Assembly (NCBI GenBank): GCA_036524155.1
Contig: DATDCV010000007.1
Location: forward strand, 1 to 22,915
Origin: DATDCV01 sp036524155
GTDB taxonomy: Bacteria > Verrucomicrobiota > Verrucomicrobiia > Limisphaerales > UBA8199
Length of the DNA: 22,915 bases
Direction of reading: 5' to 3'
A program made the translations under genes and the position numbers. The notes below the pieces were generated by a model that saw only the letters and a list, made by a program, of their open reading frames with translations, did no database searches and was not told where the DNA came from. Positions 13,034 to 21,280 of this stretch are shown here, in pieces. Numbering within the stretch: the first letter of the stretch is position 1; each line of letters opens with the position of its first letter.

Positions 13034-14449
13034 ATGAAGCCTGACACTCCCTTTTCGCGGCGGCTTTTTCTGAAGCGGTCCGGTGCCGTCGGTCTCGGCT
13101 GGGCGTCCTTTGGGGTCCTGGAGCTGGCGCCGACCTGGATCCGAGCTGCCGAGGCGCCGGCCAAAGAGTCAGAGTGGATCCGCCGGATCGTCGATCCTGA
13201 GATCCGGGCCGGCGTGGAGGCGGCGGTGTTCAAGAACCTCATTCCCGCCGCCACCGAGCGGGTCTACCCGGGCCATTTCACCATCAACGCCGATGGGGGC
13301 GGCTACGGCAATGACTCAACCTGGCCGGGGCTGGATTCATGGCAGATGATCGGCCCCTATCTCCAACTGGGGCGCACGCGCCTGGTCCTGGATTACTTTG
13401 ACTTCGTTCGCGCCTCCCAGCGGAAAGACGGCAATATCCCGTTTGCGATTTTTAACGGTGACACGCGGCCCGGCGGTTGCCTGCGCGGCCTCAAATACCC
13501 GGACGATGTTTTTACTTACAAGCCGCCTAAGCGCGATGGGTTGCCCGCTTCCAGCCGGGAAACCCGCCCGTGGATTGGCTTATTCGAGCACTGGCAGACC
13601 AAAGGATTTCCACTCAGCACGTTGGGTCCCATTTGTTACCTGCTCACGGCTGCGGAGATTTTCGACGCCACCGGCTCCCATTCGTGGCTGAAAGAAAGAT
13701 TTGCCTCTGTGGAATCCGCCGCCCGGTTCCTGCTGACCATGCGGAAGGACAGCGGGTTGATTGGCGGCTCGGGCTTTTACGTCGAATCACCCCCGCGCGA
13801 AGGCTGCGACGGGATCACGCAGTGTTACGCGGTGCATGCTTTCCGCCGACTGGCAAAGCTGTGCCGGAAAGTCGGGGACGCTGCGAAGGCGGCCGATTGG
13901 TCCGCTCACGCGAAGAGGTTGGCGGAGGCATTTGTTACGGCTTTTTGGCGCGAGGACCATTTCGGCGAATATGTTCACCCAGAGCATGGGCTGGTGGACA
14001 CCCACGGCCTCTCCGATGTCAACTGGGCAGCGGTCGCTTTTGACCCGGCGGACAACCAGAAGCGCAAAAGGCTCTGGGCGCGGCTTATTGCCGAACCTGG
14101 GTTCTGGGCCGGCGACATGCCGACGCAGCTCGTCACGAAGCCGTTTACCTACGACAAGTGGGAATATAGCCGCTCGGCGGACTGCCCCGGCGACCCGCTG
14201 AACGACGTGGCGGCGATGGGGCGAGTTTGGTACCTCGAAGCGATGGCTTGCCAGCGGATGAAGGCTCACGCTCGCCTCGTGGATTCTGTGCGCAAGGTAT
14301 GCCGGGCCGCCCAGGACGGCTATTGGCGTGAGCGGTATCATCTTAAAGCCGACGGTTCCGTGTCGGCTGACGGCTCGCAAAAATACTGTGAATACGCCGC
14401 CGTCCTGGCCCGGGTGGTGTTCGGCAATCGAAAGCTCTTTCTCCCGTAA
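13034..14449 (+). CDS. Tat-exported six-hairpin (alpha/alpha-6) glycosidase-like protein
   Basis: 471 residues with a Tat signal, SRRLFLKRSGAVGLGWASFG (8-27). The mature part has the repeating helix pairs of the six-hairpin glycosidase fold. Recognisable points are TWPGLDSWQMIGPYLQLG (96-113), FDFVRASQRKDGNIPFAIFN (122-141, a trait of GH63/GH78/GH37-like barrels) and FYVESPPREGCDGITQCYAV (248-267), where acidic residues E251, E256 and D259 are candidate catalytic acids. Later helices carry GLSDVNWAAVAF and CEYAAVLARVVFG. The exact glycoside family and substrate cannot be named. It follows the Gfo/Idh/MocA gene by 66 bp in the same direction, which suggests they act on the same exported sugar. 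It ends 14 bp before a large inverted repeat that separates it from the convergent minus-strand operon. Confidence 0.78.
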   Translation: MKPDTPFSRRLFLKRSGAVGLGWASFGVLELAPTWIRAAEAPAKESEWIRRIVDPEIRAGVEAAVFKNLIPAATERVYPGHFTINADGGGYGNDSTWPGLDSWQMIGPYLQLGRTRLVLDYFDFVRASQRKDGNIPFAIFNGDTRPGGCLRGLKYPDDVFTYKPPKRDGLPASSRETRPWIGLFEHWQTKGFPLSTLGPICYLLTAAEIFDATGSHSWLKERFASVESAARFLLTMRKDSGLIGGSGFYVESPPREGCDGITQCYAVHAFRRLAKLCRKVGDAAKAADWSAHAKRLAEAFVTAFWREDHFGEYVHPEHGLVDTHGLSDVNWAAVAFDPADNQKRKRLWARLIAEPGFWAGDMPTQLVTKPFTYDKWEYSRSADCPGDPLNDVAAMGRVWYLEAMACQRMKAHARLVDSVRKVCRAAQDGYWRERYHLKADGSVSADGSQKYCEYAAVLARVVFGNRKLFLP

Positions 14450-14465
14450 CATCCGGGACCAGGTC

Positions 14466-14556
14466 GGAGCGCCGGCTTGCAGTCGGCTTACACCGTGGTC
14501 AAATAGTGAATACGCTATCATGGCCGCGTTCTAAGCCGACTGCAAGTCGGCGCTCC
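14466..14556. repeat. Large inverted repeat between convergent genes (bidirectional terminator-like)
   Basis: Left arm 14466-14490 (GGAGCGCCGGCTTGCAGTCG plus GCTTA) and right arm 14532-14556 match in 24 of 25 positions as inverted copies, around a 41-nt loop. Each arm also contains its own small palindrome around TGCA (the right one is GCCGACTGCAAGTCGGC). It lies between the stops at 14449 and 14704, so an RNA from either side would fold into a very stable hairpin. There is no T-run. The remaining sequence to 14703 shows nothing else. Confidence 0.75.
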
Positions 14557-14703
14557 GGTCCTCACCCTCCGGCCAGGCGCAGGGACGGGGGTGCTGATGA
14601 AAGACGCCAGTTCAACGACCTCATGCCGCTGCTTTTTGCGGTTCTGAATGTCCTTACGTCGGCGCCAACAATCTGTACCGGGCTGGTGCCGGAGGTATCC
14701 AGG

Positions 14704-15618
14704 TCAGACCGGACTGGTGCTGAGGAGCCGTTGAGCATTCGCAAAGCGTATCCGGCGAAGCTGCTCCTGGGTCAGGGGCGACTCCTTAAGTTTCAACTCG
14801 GCGGCTTCGAAATAGAACAGCGGCGAATGGGATCCGAAAACGACGCGGTCCGACGGCACCTGCTCGAGCAGGCTGGCGATGGCTCCCACGCCTTCAAGCA
14901 TGGAAATCTCGACGCAGATGTCCGCGGCGGAGGTCAGCTTGCGCAAAGGTTCGCCGCGGAGTGTTCGCAGAGCATTGAGGAGCACCAGTCGAAGGCCGGG
15001 CGTTTGGCGGGCCAGCTCGACTAAGGGCTTGGTATCGACCGGCTCGACTCGCAGCAGCGGATGCATCATCCGTTCGTCTTCCATGACCAACGAGACTTGA
15101 ACGATGAGACGGTGCCGGGCGGCGAGCTGCAGCAGACGCGCGAAGGCGGGATTATCCAAGCGATAGCCGTGGTAGTTCGGATGCAGCCGGATGCCCTTGA
15201 ATCGATGGACCTCGACGCAGTGGCGGAGGTCTTCTTGCCACTCCGGCAAGCTGGGGTTGATTGAACCAAACGGCAGCAGCCTGCCCCGGCCGTGCCGCCG
15301 GCAATCCTCAGCGAGTCGTTCGTTTACTGCGGCAAGGTTCTTGTGCAGTAAACCCTCGAGGCTGCCAGTCCAAGCTTGCACGACGCCGCGCGAGCGGAGC
15401 TTTGCCACCAACCGGTCCGGTTCATCGAGAGGCATTCGTCGCACCGGCCATCGCCCGAGGCTCACATTAACATCGGTGATACCACCGGATTCGCTCGCCA
15501 GCGCCGGCGTTGCTCCCGCTCCAAACACCGCCATGCTCGCGCCAAACGCCGCTGCCTTCAGGAACTCGCGCCGGGATGCGAGGCTTGAGATTCCGCACGG
15601 CTTGGGTTCAACGCTCAT
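14704..15618 (-). CDS. Tat-exported amidohydrolase-family protein lacking the HxH motif
   Basis: 304 residues. A Tat signal, ASRREFLKAAAFGASMAVFG (14-33), precedes a TIM-barrel of the amidohydrolase-2 type. The barrel is indicated by ITDVNVSLGRWPVRRMP (47-63) on strand 1, LPFGSINPSLPEWQEDL (115-131), FKGIRLHPNYHGYRLDNPAF (140-159), RLIVQVSLVMEDERMMHP and VVFGSHSPLFYF (259-270). Strand 1 carries DVNVSLG where active metal amidohydrolases have DxHxH, and the C-terminal GSD is GSH, so two usual metal ligands are absent. H146 and H150 remain. It may be a decarboxylase-like or non-metal variant, or a binding protein. It is third in a three-gene unit and its ATG overlaps the stop of the second amidohydrolase by ATGA. 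The tight coupling of a complete and an incomplete amidohydrolase hints at a heteromeric complex or consecutive steps. Confidence 0.82.
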   Translation of the reverse strand: MSVEPKPCGISSLASRREFLKAAAFGASMAVFGAGATPALASESGGITDVNVSLGRWPVRRMPLDEPDRLVAKLRSRGVVQAWTGSLEGLLHKNLAAVNERLAEDCRRHGRGRLLPFGSINPSLPEWQEDLRHCVEVHRFKGIRLHPNYHGYRLDNPAFARLLQLAARHRLIVQVSLVMEDERMMHPLLRVEPVDTKPLVELARQTPGLRLVLLNALRTLRGEPLRKLTSAADICVEISMLEGVGAIASLLEQVPSDRVVFGSHSPLFYFEAAELKLKESPLTQEQLRRIRFANAQRLLSTSPV

Positions 15619-16403
15619 AGCTTGACACCCTTCTGCTTGAGGATCGGCTGGAGCAGGCGTTTCAGGTTCTGGGCAAAGATCAGCCGCCTGACTGCTTCCG
15701 GGATATTCGCCCCATGCACTTTGGCGAGCTGCGAGGCAAAGCTGCGTCCGCCGGCGTCGCTTCCGTAGAGCACACGGTCGGCGCCGAGCTCACGCACCGC
15801 CAACTCGGTCAATCCGGCAACAGGGTCACCCCCAGCCAAGTCCGCATAGATATTCCGATGCGGCCGAATCGTCCGGATGCCGACCTCCCAATCGCCCCCC
15901 GTGTGGCCGCACACCAGCCGGGCTTGCGGGTGGCGCGCCGCCAGCTCCGCCAGGTCCATCGGAGTCGATTCGCCGGGCAAGTTGCCCGTGATTTTCAACC
16001 AGGTATGCTGCAAGACCGGCGCCTGAAGCTCCGTCGCACGGGCGATGAGCGGGTCCAATGTTGGCGCGTTGCAGCGCTGGGCTACCCAGAGCTTCACGCC
16101 CACCATCGGCCCGTCGCGCACGCACCGGTTCAGTTCATCGAGGCTGGCCTGGGTGTGTTTGGGATTTACATACACGAATCCGAACGCGCGGTCCGGGTGC
16201 GCCCGGATCGCCCGCAGCACCTCATCGTTGGATTGGCGCAGTTGTTCCGGCGCGGGATCCTCGGCCCATTGCATCCCCATCGAGATACAGAGGCGCGCGA
16301 TGCCCACGCGGTCGGCGTATTCCAGTAATCTTGCGAGCCGTGCCTCGGGCGTTGTGCCCGGCACGCCTCCCAGGTGGCAATGGGCGTCCCAGATTTCCAT
16401 CAT
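15615..16403 (-). CDS. Amidohydrolase-2 family metal-dependent hydrolase
   Basis: A 262-residue TIM-barrel hydrolase with intact metal ligands: DAHCHLGG (H8, H10) on strand 1, VLQHTWLK (H133), LVCGHTGGDW (H167) and VLYGSDAGGRS (D216). This matches the amidohydrolase-2 family (ACMSD, gamma-resorcylate decarboxylase and 4-oxalomesaconate hydratase relatives), which act on carboxylated aromatic or lactone-like substrates; which one is unknown. No signal peptide is visible, while both partner genes encode exported proteins. Start choice: ATG at 16403 overlaps the upstream stop as ATGA, and the next codon (16400) is also ATG. A much longer frame from 16745 exists but overlaps the propeller gene, with arginine-rich non-coding composition. 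It is the middle gene of a unit whose three genes are joined by ATGA overlaps. Confidence 0.88.
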   Translation of the reverse strand: MMEIWDAHCHLGGVPGTTPEARLARLLEYADRVGIARLCISMGMQWAEDPAPEQLRQSNDEVLRAIRAHPDRAFGFVYVNPKHTQASLDELNRCVRDGPMVGVKLWVAQRCNAPTLDPLIARATELQAPVLQHTWLKITGNLPGESTPMDLAELAARHPQARLVCGHTGGDWEVGIRTIRPHRNIYADLAGGDPVAGLTELAVRELGADRVLYGSDAGGRSFASQLAKVHGANIPEAVRRLIFAQNLKRLLQPILKQKGVKL

Positions 16404-18268
16404 TGGTGGGGTGGCTCCGATCCCTGGCCGGACACTGCCTCCGGGAAACGGTACCGCCAAAGCTCGGCGTTCGAGCCGAAGTAAACTGCATTCTCGATCA
16501 AAGCAAAGCCGCAGCGCACCGGAACCGGCGCGCGCGCCGTGTGCATAATCTCTGCGCGCTCGGGGTCGTAGAGGTATACGCCTCGGGTCGTCAGGCCGGC
16601 GAGCATGCCATTCCCGAGGCGGCCTAGCGATATCTCGATTTGCGCGGCGGGCAACTGAACGGACCTCGTTACTCGCATGGCTCTCGGATCGAACACAAAG
16701 AGCTTGTCGCCCACGGTGGTGAATACCATGCCGCGGGCCGTGCATGTCGCGGGGTAGCTGTTTGCGCCGGCCGCGAGCGAGGCTTCGAACACCTTCACTT
16801 TCTTTTCGGGGTCGAAGGCAACGAACCTGGCCTCCTTTTCCACCGGCCGGGTGCCGCCGCCGCCAAAATTCCCGCTGCCGCCGAAGATGAGCCCGCTCTC
16901 CGGCTCCCAGGCGAGCGACACGATGCTTTGGTTAGTAACCACATTGCGGTAGTTCTCGATCGTGCGGTTTTGCCGGGGATCCCAGACGCCGATAGCGCCG
17001 CCGAGCTCGCCGTACGGCGGCTCGCTGCCGATATAAATCAAACCGCGGGGCCCGTACACCATCGCGCGCGGACGCAAATGGCCGTCGCCTATGCCGCCGA
17101 ACGACACCGGGTTCGCTCCCGGGCCGGTCCCGAATTTCCAGAACGGCTTTGCGGGGTCGTAGAGGTTCATCACGGCGCCGCCGTAATAACAGAGATAAAG
17201 CTTCTGCTCGTGCTCGAGCATCGAATAAACCTCGCCGCCCGGCATGGCCCCCAGTCGCTCGCTGAGGTTGGCGAGCGGATCGTAGCGGAACACTTCCAAC
17301 GGCATCGCGGTGCTGCCGTAGACGCAGTTTGAGGGACCGACGCCGACCACGAAAATGTGGTCGCCTTTGCCCTCGTATTTGAAGGTGCGCTCGACGGTTT
17401 GGCCTGTCTTCGGGTCCTGCAAGGCAAAACGTCCGCGCTCGAACGATGTTACCAGCCGGCCATCGCGGAGCTTCATTGGCGGTTTCTCCGGAGCAGTGCC
17501 GACGCGGGTCACCGTCTCGTCGTCCATGCGCATCAGATTTGTCCCGAATTCTGCGTAGACATTTCCATCGCTCCGTCGGGAGACCGCGACGGTCTTCCAT
17601 CCCTGGGCTCCGCGCAGGAGCGGCGGCAGGAGACTGCGATGAGCCTTGGTTGCAGGATCGTAGACCACCAGGTCGCCGGTCGCCGTCCCAATGCCGACAT
17701 ACACTTTTCCGCTCGGGCCCGCAGCCACGCTCCGCGCATACATCTCGGTGGGGTGCATCCGGCCCAGGTCTTCCATCGCCCCGCTGCTTGGGTCGAAGCT
17801 GACCAACTTTGCCTGCGGATAGGTGCAAGCGTAAAGCTTCCCGTCCTTTCCCAGGGCGAATTGCCAGAGATAGGTCTCGGTTGGCGAGGGTCTGCCCACA
17901 ACCTCCAGCCCTTTATCCGTGTGTTTGGGGTCGAATCGAAGAATCAAACCGCCGTCCCAGGTCCCGAGGTAAATGTTGTCATCCGGCCCGGCGATCATTG
18001 CCCAGGCGCCCGGCCCTTCCGGCGCGTCATATTGTCGCGCTTCGCCGGTGTCAGGATCCACCTGGACAAGGAACAGCTTGCCGCCAGTCTGGTTGAAGTT
18101 GAAGTAAAGCGCCTCGCCGCCGCGGCCATTCGGGCCGACGATGCAGCCCATCAATCCTCCGACCCGGACGGGAATGCCGAGAGACTCAAAACCGCCTGTC
18201 GGTTCTGTTGCCGCCCGAAGCGGCGCGATGGCGGCGACACAGGCCAGGAGCAGGACAAAACGTTTCAT
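16400..18268 (-). CDS. Secreted multi-bladed beta-propeller protein
   Basis: 622 residues with a Sec signal peptide (MKRFVLLLACVAAIAPLRA). The rest is a run of propeller blades, with recurring units such as FLVQVDPDTGEARQYD, LILRFDPKHTDKG, KLVSFDPSSGAMEDLG, LVVYDPATKAHRSL, EVFRYDPLANLSERLG and VYLYDPERAEI. The F/Y-DP-x-T/S-G pattern with preceding A/G-x-DG/GxxY strands is that of PQQ-like, virginiamycin-B-lyase-like and SMP-30-like propellers. No catalytic motif can be assigned. It may be a periplasmic binding or lyase-type protein for the compound handled by the two downstream amidohydrolases. It is the first gene of the minus-strand unit, with a candidate promoter at 18286-18314 and a short leader, and it diverges from the polyketide cluster across 205 bp. 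Confidence 0.85.
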   Translation of the reverse strand: MKRFVLLLACVAAIAPLRAATEPTGGFESLGIPVRVGGLMGCIVGPNGRGGEALYFNFNQTGGKLFLVQVDPDTGEARQYDAPEGPGAWAMIAGPDDNIYLGTWDGGLILRFDPKHTDKGLEVVGRPSPTETYLWQFALGKDGKLYACTYPQAKLVSFDPSSGAMEDLGRMHPTEMYARSVAAGPSGKVYVGIGTATGDLVVYDPATKAHRSLLPPLLRGAQGWKTVAVSRRSDGNVYAEFGTNLMRMDDETVTRVGTAPEKPPMKLRDGRLVTSFERGRFALQDPKTGQTVERTFKYEGKGDHIFVVGVGPSNCVYGSTAMPLEVFRYDPLANLSERLGAMPGGEVYSMLEHEQKLYLCYYGGAVMNLYDPAKPFWKFGTGPGANPVSFGGIGDGHLRPRAMVYGPRGLIYIGSEPPYGELGGAIGVWDPRQNRTIENYRNVVTNQSIVSLAWEPESGLIFGGSGNFGGGGTRPVEKEARFVAFDPEKKVKVFEASLAAGANSYPATCTARGMVFTTVGDKLFVFDPRAMRVTRSVQLPAAQIEISLGRLGNGMLAGLTTRGVYLYDPERAEIMHTARAPVPVRCGFALIENAVYFGSNAELWRYRFPEAVSGQGSEPPHQ

Positions 18269-18285
18269 TATGGAGCGCGGCGGCA

Positions 18286-18314
18286 GTCTATCCCCGTCGC
18301 AGGTCTTAACGCAA
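18286..18314 (-). promoter_or_regulatory. Candidate promoter of the propeller-amidohydrolase operon
   Basis: On the minus strand: TTGCGT (18314-18309), a 17-bp spacer, ATAGAC (18291-18286). The start would be near 18279, about 11 nt before the ATG at 18268. Correct spacing but imperfect boxes. In the same divergent gap, TATTGT (18463-18468) just before the polyketide synthase start could be a -10 box, but no good -35 accompanies it. Confidence 0.35.
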
Positions 18315-18473
18315 CCCGGACGCTTGCGATCACCTCGCGGCGGCCTTTTGAATCATGGAGCCTTCGAATTACCGAGGTATCGGCGCGCCACGGTCCTGCC
18401 GGGAACAGAGCGGCAACAAGCGGCTTCAAACTTATGCGGTGGTGAGCGCCAAAAAGAAACGTTATTGTGACGC

Positions 18474-19532
18474 ATGTTCATCTCGGGATTGGGAACCGCC
18501 GCGCCGATTCATCGCTATGAACAGGCGCAATGCTGGGCCACGCTTCAGGCTTCCGAGCGGTTTGCCCTGCTCACACCCCGGTCGCGCGCGATCCTTCGAA
18601 AAGTGCTCACCGGGAACAACGGGATCCGCACACGCCATTTTGCCATGGAGCGACTCGGACTGGCATTCGAACTCACGCCCGACGCGTTGCACGCGCGATT
18701 CCTGAGCAACGCACCCTTGCTGGCGGCACACGCCGCTTGCCACGCCCTGGCCGACGCGCGCGTTGAGCCCAGGTCCATTGACGCCGTTATCGTCAGCACA
18801 TGCACCGGGTATCTGTGTCCCGGGTTGACCAGTTACGTTGGCGAGCGACTCGGGCTGCGGCCGGATGTTTTGGCCCTCGACCTCGTCGGGCAAGGTTGCG
18901 GCGCGGCGTTGCCGAACCTCAGCACGGCGGAGGCATTGTTGAGCGCCCGCAGATGCGATTTTGTTCTCTCCGTCTGCGTTGAAATCTGCAGTGCGGCGTT
19001 TTACCTTGACGACGATCCCGGCGTGTTGATCAGCGCGTGTTTGTTCGGCGACGGCGCGGGGGCGGCGGTGCTGGCAGCCGCCGCGCCGGAAGGCCGCCGT
19101 CGCGTGGCATGGAAAACCGGCGCTTCGGTGCTCAATCCGGGCGATCGCGATGTGCTGCGTTTCGAGCAGAAAAATGGGATGCTGCGCAACGTGCTTACGC
19201 CGCAGGTTCCGGCCAAAGCCGCCGCGCAAGCGGAACGCGTGTTTCACGCCGTGCTCGCGCGTGACGGTTTGCGCCGCGATCAAGTGGTCGGTTGGATCCT
19301 TCACCCCGGCGGGCGCGATGTATTGCTCGCCTTGCGCGAGCGATTGGGATTGTCGGCTCACGATGTGCGCTGGAGCGAGGCGGTGCTCGCCGAGTACGGC
19401 AACATGAGCAGCCCCTCGGTTTTGTTCGTCCTGCAATCCGCCCTCGCGGACGCCGTGCCCGATGGGCTGTGGTGGATGTCGGCTTTTGGCGCCGGTTTCA
19501 GCAGTCACGGCGCAATGCTGGAGGTGGGCTGA
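18474..19532 (+). CDS. Type III polyketide synthase (chalcone/alkylresorcinol synthase-like)
   Basis: 352 residues, a homodimeric ketosynthase that extends a CoA-linked starter with malonyl-CoA and cyclises the product. The catalytic triad is present: C142 in DLVGQGCGAALPNL, H277 in GWILHPGGRDVL and N310 in AEYGNMSSPSVLF. The family's C-terminal GFGPG loop appears as AFGAGFSSHG (337-346). Bacterial members make alkylresorcinols, alkylpyrones, tetrahydroxynaphthalene or phloroglucinol; the starter cannot be deduced, though neighbours of the methyltransferase plus flavoprotein type point to long-chain phenolic lipids or pyrones. It is the first gene of a three-gene unit: the stop is directly followed by the methyltransferase start. 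The 205-bp gap upstream is shared with the divergent propeller operon. The start at 18474 places the conserved FISGLGTAAP strand at the N-terminus, as in homologues. Confidence 0.94.
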   Translation: MFISGLGTAAPIHRYEQAQCWATLQASERFALLTPRSRAILRKVLTGNNGIRTRHFAMERLGLAFELTPDALHARFLSNAPLLAAHAACHALADARVEPRSIDAVIVSTCTGYLCPGLTSYVGERLGLRPDVLALDLVGQGCGAALPNLSTAEALLSARRCDFVLSVCVEICSAAFYLDDDPGVLISACLFGDGAGAAVLAAAAPEGRRRVAWKTGASVLNPGDRDVLRFEQKNGMLRNVLTPQVPAKAAAQAERVFHAVLARDGLRRDQVVGWILHPGGRDVLLALRERLGLSAHDVRWSEAVLAEYGNMSSPSVLFVLQSALADAVPDGLWWMSAFGAGFSSHGAMLEVG

Positions 19533-19535
19533 GTG
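19520..19535 (+). promoter_or_regulatory. Shine-Dalgarno GGAGG deciding a GTG start
   Basis: GGAGG at 19520-19524 lies 8 nt before GTG at 19533, an ideal spacing, whereas the next in-frame ATG (19542) would be 17 nt away. This supports GTG as the methyltransferase start. The site is inside the last codons of the polyketide synthase gene, so translation is coupled. Confidence 0.6.
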
Positions 19536-20243
19536 CATTCCATGCGGCGCCAGGTCAAACCCGAGTGGCTGGACGTGCTTCCTCCGAACGATACCGCGGC
19601 TAAGCGCTCGCGCCGCGATTTGCGCCGCGTCAACACCTGGATGGGCAATCCCCGTATCCTGGCTCGCGCGCTCCAGTCGGCCGCCGGCGTGTGGCCGCTG
19701 CGAACTCTGGTCGATCTGGGGGCAGGTGACGGCCATTTTCTGCTGCGGGTGACTCAACGCGTCCGCCCGCCGCCAACGAACGCTCGCGCGCTCTTGTTGG
19801 ATCGCCTCAGCCTTGTCGACTCTGAGACCGAGGCAGCCTTCCGTCAAATCGGGTGGCGCGCAGAGCCGATCCAGGGCGATGTTTTCGAGTGGCTGCGGCG
19901 GGCCGGAAACGGGTCCGTGGATGCGCTGGTGGCCAACTTGTTTCTCCATCATTTCACGGATGACCAATTGCGAGAGCTCTTTGGTCTGGCGGCACAACGC
20001 GCTTCTGTGCTCGTGGCCGTGGAGCCACGCCGTTGCTCGCTGGCTCTGATGTTCAGCCGGCTGCTGCGGGCGATTGGCTGCAACTCCGTCACCCGTCACG
20101 ATGCGGTGGTGAGCGTGGGCGCCGGCTTTGCAGGGAGGGAATTAGCCGCGCTCTGGCCGTCAGCCATTCCCGACCGCTGGGATCTCGCCGAACGATCAGC
20201 CGGACTTTTCGGCCACTTGTTCGTGGCCAAACTCCGTCGATGA
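19533..20243 (+). CDS. Class I SAM-dependent methyltransferase of the type III PKS cluster
   Basis: 236 residues from a GTG start with a good Shine-Dalgarno site. Motif I LVDLGAGDGHFLL (59-71) binds S-adenosylmethionine. Later come LLLDRLSL (87-94, motif II-like), QGDVFEWL (114-121, motif III-like) and VDALVANLFLHHFTDDQL (129-146, motif IV/post-IV). This is the fold of small-molecule O- or C-methyltransferases; the substrate is presumably the polyketide made by the preceding enzyme (inferred from context). It begins immediately after the synthase stop and overlaps the following flavoprotein gene by ATGA, so the three enzymes are made together. Streptomyces srsABC has an analogous synthase-methyltransferase-flavoprotein order, although its methyltransferase belongs to a different, membrane-bound family. 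Confidence 0.88.
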   Translation: MHSMRRQVKPEWLDVLPPNDTAAKRSRRDLRRVNTWMGNPRILARALQSAAGVWPLRTLVDLGAGDGHFLLRVTQRVRPPPTNARALLLDRLSLVDSETEAAFRQIGWRAEPIQGDVFEWLRRAGNGSVDALVANLFLHHFTDDQLRELFGLAAQRASVLVAVEPRRCSLALMFSRLLRAIGCNSVTRHDAVVSVGAGFAGRELAALWPSAIPDRWDLAERSAGLFGHLFVAKLRR

Positions 20244-21280
20244 GCGCGCCGAGGCCTATCACGATTGCAGGCGGCGGTCTGGCCGGGTTGACGCTCGGCA
20301 TTGGCCTGCGGCGGCAGGGTATTCCCGCCACAGTTGTCGAAGCCGGTCATTATCCCCGGCATCGCGTTTGTGGTGAATTCATCAGCGGGCGGGGTGTGGA
20401 AGTCCTGGACAGACTCGGGCTGTGTGAAGCGCTGAGGCGCGCCGGGGCACAGGAAGCGAGAACGGCCGCGTTCTTCGTCGGCCGCGCGCAGTCACCGGTG
20501 CGCCGGATGCGATCTTCCGCGTTGTGCCTTTCGCGATTTGTGCTCGACGAATTGCTGGCAAACGAATTTCAACACCTTGGTGGTGAACTGCGATCGCCTG
20601 AGCGCTGGCGCGGTGGATACGGGGAAGCGATTGTCCGCGCCAGCGGACGCCGGCCACAAGGCGTCGAGAACGGTTGGCGTTGGTTCGGCGTGAAGGCGCA
20701 CGCGCGGAGCATCCCGCTCGCCGCCGATCTGGAAATGCACGCCTCGCCGGCCGGCTATGTGGGGCTTTGCCGATTAAGCCACGAGGAAGTAAATGTCTGC
20801 GGATTGTTTCGCCGGCGGCCGGCGGCCGGCGCGACGGCTCTCGACAAGCTTGCATGGCTTCGCGGAAACCGCGGCAGCGTACTAAACGAGCGGCTCGCGG
20901 GCGCTGAGTTTGACGCAGGTTCAATCTGCGCGGTCGCAGGTTTGGCTCTCGCACCGCGTCACGCCATCGGCCTGGCCGAGTGTTGCATCGGGGATGCGTT
21001 GACGATGATTCCGCCAGTGACCGGGAACGGCATGTCAATGGCGTTTGAGTCCGCAGAGATGGCGATCGCACCACTCACCGCCTATAGCCGCGGCCAAATC
21101 CCGTGGATGCAGGCGCAAGAATCGCTCGCCTGCTCGTGCGACACGCGCTTCCGCCGGCGTCTCGCCTGGGCTCGATTCCTGCAAGGGCTCCTGTTCGCTT
21201 CCGCGGCGCGCACCCCGCTGAGCGCGCTAGTCGTGCATTCGGACTGGCTTTGGCGCCTGATGTTCGCTAAGACGCGCTAG
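20240..21280 (+). CDS. FAD-dependent oxidoreductase (geranylgeranyl reductase/hydroxylase-like)
   Basis: 346 residues from the ATG at 20240, which overlaps the methyltransferase stop as ATGA. A FAD-binding Rossmann fold opens the protein (ITIAGGGLAGLTLGIGLRRQ, 7-26, the GxGxxG variant GGGLAGL), followed by RHRVCGEFISGRGVEVL (40-56), a motif shared with the geranylgeranyl reductase and flavin halogenase/hydroxylase group, and the second FAD motif IGDALTMIPPVTGNGMSMAF (250-269). It probably hydroxylates, oxidises or reduces the methylated polyketide. A longer frame starting at 20033 is open, but it lies inside the methyltransferase gene and lacks family sequence, so it is rejected. Last gene of the cluster: the next 385 bp are non-coding and no terminator hairpin with a T-run is visible. 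Confidence 0.9.
   Translation: MSAPRPITIAGGGLAGLTLGIGLRRQGIPATVVEAGHYPRHRVCGEFISGRGVEVLDRLGLCEALRRAGAQEARTAAFFVGRAQSPVRRMRSSALCLSRFVLDELLANEFQHLGGELRSPERWRGGYGEAIVRASGRRPQGVENGWRWFGVKAHARSIPLAADLEMHASPAGYVGLCRLSHEEVNVCGLFRRRPAAGATALDKLAWLRGNRGSVLNERLAGAEFDAGSICAVAGLALAPRHAIGLAECCIGDALTMIPPVTGNGMSMAFESAEMAIAPLTAYSRGQIPWMQAQESLACSCDTRFRRRLAWARFLQGLLFASAARTPLSALVVHSDWLWRLMFAKTR

Noticed and set aside
16404..16745. N-terminal extension of the middle amidohydrolase
   Set aside because: It overlaps the propeller gene and is arginine-rich shadow sequence; the ATGA start at 16403 places DAHCH near the N-terminus as in the family.
18462..20099. 545-codon minus-strand frame opposite the polyketide synthase and methyltransferase
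   Set aside because: Histidine/arginine/glutamine-rich shadow of two genes with complete catalytic motifs.
20033..20239. N-terminal extension of the FAD oxidoreductase
   Set aside because: Lies within the methyltransferase gene; the FAD-binding strand begins right after the ATGA start at 20240.
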